The translations under genes were made by a program, and so were the position numbers. A model generated the notes under the pieces. That model was not told the origin of the DNA, ran no database searches, and saw nothing but the letters and a program-made list of their open reading frames with translations. This document shows, piece by piece, positions 62,931 through 64,000 of a stretch of DNA of 64,000 nucleotides. Source of the stretch: Burkholderia sp. GAS332 (GTDB taxonomy: Bacteria; Pseudomonadota; Gammaproteobacteria; Burkholderiales; Burkholderiaceae); contig FSRV01000001.1 in assembly GCA_900142905.1 (NCBI GenBank), forward strand, positions 2,604,001-2,668,000, in the 5' to 3' direction. Positions within the stretch are counted from its first letter, which is position 1, and each line of letters opens with the position of its first letter.

Positions 62931-63808
62931 TTCACCAACCCCAGTTGCTCGCGCGCCTCGCGTGGCGTCGCAATCTCGCCACCGAGCGACAACACGATGT
63001 CCCGGGCCCGGGCCACCAGCACCGCATTGGTTTCAGCCAGTACGCCTTTGGAGAGGTAGATGTTGTCTTCGAGGCCCACACGTACATGACCGCCGGCCAG
63101 CCATGCCTGGGCAACGATGGGAAATTCCGCGCGGCCAATGCCGAAGGCCGACCACGCCGCACCCTGCGGGAGAAAGTTACGGGCATATAGCAGCGTTTCC
63201 GGCGTCGCAGCGAAGCCGTACTTCACGCCCAGCACAAACGTCCAGAGTCCCGGTCCGTCCAGGACCCCTTCCTTGATCAGATCCAGCGCGAGATGCAAGT
63301 CACCGGAGTCGAAAATCTCCAACTCCGGCTTGACGCCCGCTTCACGTATCACCTTAGCCATGCGTCGAACGTTCTTCGGCGTATTGATCACCACGTCGCC
63401 ACCTGAATTCATCGTATTCAGGTCGAGGCTGCAGATATCGGGTTTCAACGCGGCGATGTGTTCGACCCGTCTTTCCGGTGGCAGCAGAGTCGTTCCCGGC
63501 GCCGCTACCTTGGGATCGTCCTCGCTCGGAATAAAGCGCCCTCCGGGACCCGTCGTCAGATTGATGATCAGTTCGGGATCGACCGAGCGGATGCGCTCGA
63601 TGACCTGCCGGTACAGGTCGATCTCCATCGACGGCCGGCCGGTTTGCGGGTCGCGCACATGAATGTGAACGACGGCCGCGCCGGCTTGTGCTGCTTCCAG
63701 TGCCGAGGTTGCGATCTGCTGCGGCGTTATAGGCAGGCCGGGATGCTGCTCCGGCTTCGTCAGGTTGCCGGTCACCGCGCAGGTGATGATGGTTTTGCGT
63801 TCATGCAT
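62927..63808 (-). CDS. BKACE family (DUF849) beta-keto acid cleavage enzyme
   Basis: A 293-residue TIM-barrel zinc enzyme. TIITCAVTGNLTKPEQHPGL, AAVVHIHVRDPQTGRPS with the two metal histidines, NLTTGPGGRF, PDICSLDLNTMNSGG and ELEIFDSGDL are family signatures. These enzymes condense a beta-keto acid with acetyl-CoA to give acetoacetate and a new acyl-CoA; dehydrocarnitine and 3-keto-5-aminohexanoate are known substrates. The acetoacetate product fits the nearby adc-bdhA operon. An SDR gene ends 25 bp upstream on the same strand. Confidence 0.9.
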   Translation of the reverse strand: MHERKTIITCAVTGNLTKPEQHPGLPITPQQIATSALEAAQAGAAVVHIHVRDPQTGRPSMEIDLYRQVIERIRSVDPELIINLTTGPGGRFIPSEDDPKVAAPGTTLLPPERRVEHIAALKPDICSLDLNTMNSGGDVVINTPKNVRRMAKVIREAGVKPELEIFDSGDLHLALDLIKEGVLDGPGLWTFVLGVKYGFAATPETLLYARNFLPQGAAWSAFGIGRAEFPIVAQAWLAGGHVRVGLEDNIYLSKGVLAETNAVLVARARDIVLSLGGEIATPREAREQLGLVK

Positions 63809-63832
63809 GATGGATCTCGCTTAAGCTCAAGC

Positions 63833-64000
63833 TCAGTTCAAGCGCCGGCCGCCATCGACCACGATCGTGACGCCTGTGCTGAATTTCAAATGGGTGGCGC
63901 ACGCTTCGATCGCCGCGGCAATATCGTCAGGTGTACCGATGCGTCCGAGTGGTGTGGTCGCAGCGACCTTGTCGTTGAAGTCCGCACCCCGTCCCGGCAC
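63833..64000 (-). CDS. SDR-family oxidoreductase, C-terminal part (cut by window edge)
   Basis: Fifty-five codons to the stop at 63833 read FNDKVAATTPLGRIGTPDDI, then AAAIEACATHLKFSTGVTIV and VDGGRRLN. TPLGRIGTPDDIA and TGVTIVVDGG are the C-terminal hallmarks of classical short-chain dehydrogenases. The Rossmann and catalytic parts lie outside the window. It is probably the first gene of the BKACE operon and would supply the beta-keto acid by oxidising a 3-hydroxy acid. Confidence 0.85.
   Translation of the reverse strand: MPGRGADFNDKVAATTPLGRIGTPDDIAAAIEACATHLKFSTGVTIVVDGGRRLN

Overview
The window looks like a chromosome or large replicon of a Burkholderiaceae member, most likely Paraburkholderia, Caballeronia or Burkholderia. 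The reasons are high G+C with GC-rich third codon positions, the Burkholderia-type polyol operon, the KfrA/tyrosine-recombinase pair, the porin type, and the PHB-turnover group (patatin, bdhA, adc). No rRNA, tRNA or CRISPR array was seen. All calls were made by eye from motifs, gene order and translation; no database was searched.

Layout. 1-520: edge of an IS5-type transposase and a small remnant. 658-11268: polyol (D-arabitol/mannitol/sorbitol type) operon. It has a LacI regulator, xylulokinase, polyol dehydrogenase, ABC transporter and HAD phosphatase, and two matching 26-28 bp palindromic operators. Two genes in it are decayed (transaldolase, SDR dehydrogenase). 11319-14881: hypotheticals, then KfrA divergent from a tyrosine recombinase. 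15486-19531: a three-gene HipA-like-kinase module converging on a membrane patatin, followed at 19674 by a decayed second copy of the recombinase 3' end. 20696-23507: a CBASS locus (E2-like protein, CD-NTase, divergent S-4TM effector). 23568-27611: a 1347-residue STAND-type NTPase with a C-terminal PD-(D/E)XK-like motif. 27612-30536: AT-rich DNA, an orphan gene and mobile-element or ATPase remnants. Together 11.9-30.3 kb reads as an integration hot spot and defence island.

30537-42920: two related aromatic catabolic clusters. The first has a MarR regulator, flavin monooxygenase, flavin reductase, extradiol dioxygenase, FAH-family hydrolase, MFS transporter and a divergent amidohydrolase. The second has a ferredoxin reductase, a VOC protein and an FAH-family hydrolase. 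The divergent promoter of the first cluster is duplicated upstream of the second, together with the start of the amidohydrolase gene. A nitroreductase and a porin lie between them. 43131-44521: small genes and a DsbG-like protein. 44952-50825: a visibly more GC-rich acyl-CoA cassette (single-chain biotin carboxylase, AMP ligase, TetR) with three tandem 49-bp hairpin repeats.

50888-64000: a glycosyltransferase/deacetylase pair, an esterase-like phytase-family protein, an insertion-sequence remnant, a hipBA toxin-antitoxin pair and a cNMP-sensor/thioredoxin-reductase-like flavoprotein. Then come the PHB/ketone-body operon (patatin, 3-hydroxybutyrate dehydrogenase, acetoacetate decarboxylase), a cupin, a gamma-carbonic-anhydrase-like protein, a BKACE (DUF849) enzyme and the end of an SDR gene.

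The least explained parts are the kinase/patatin cassette between the two recombinase copies and the NTPase-nuclease next to CBASS. These are the best candidates for a poorly described antiviral or interference system.
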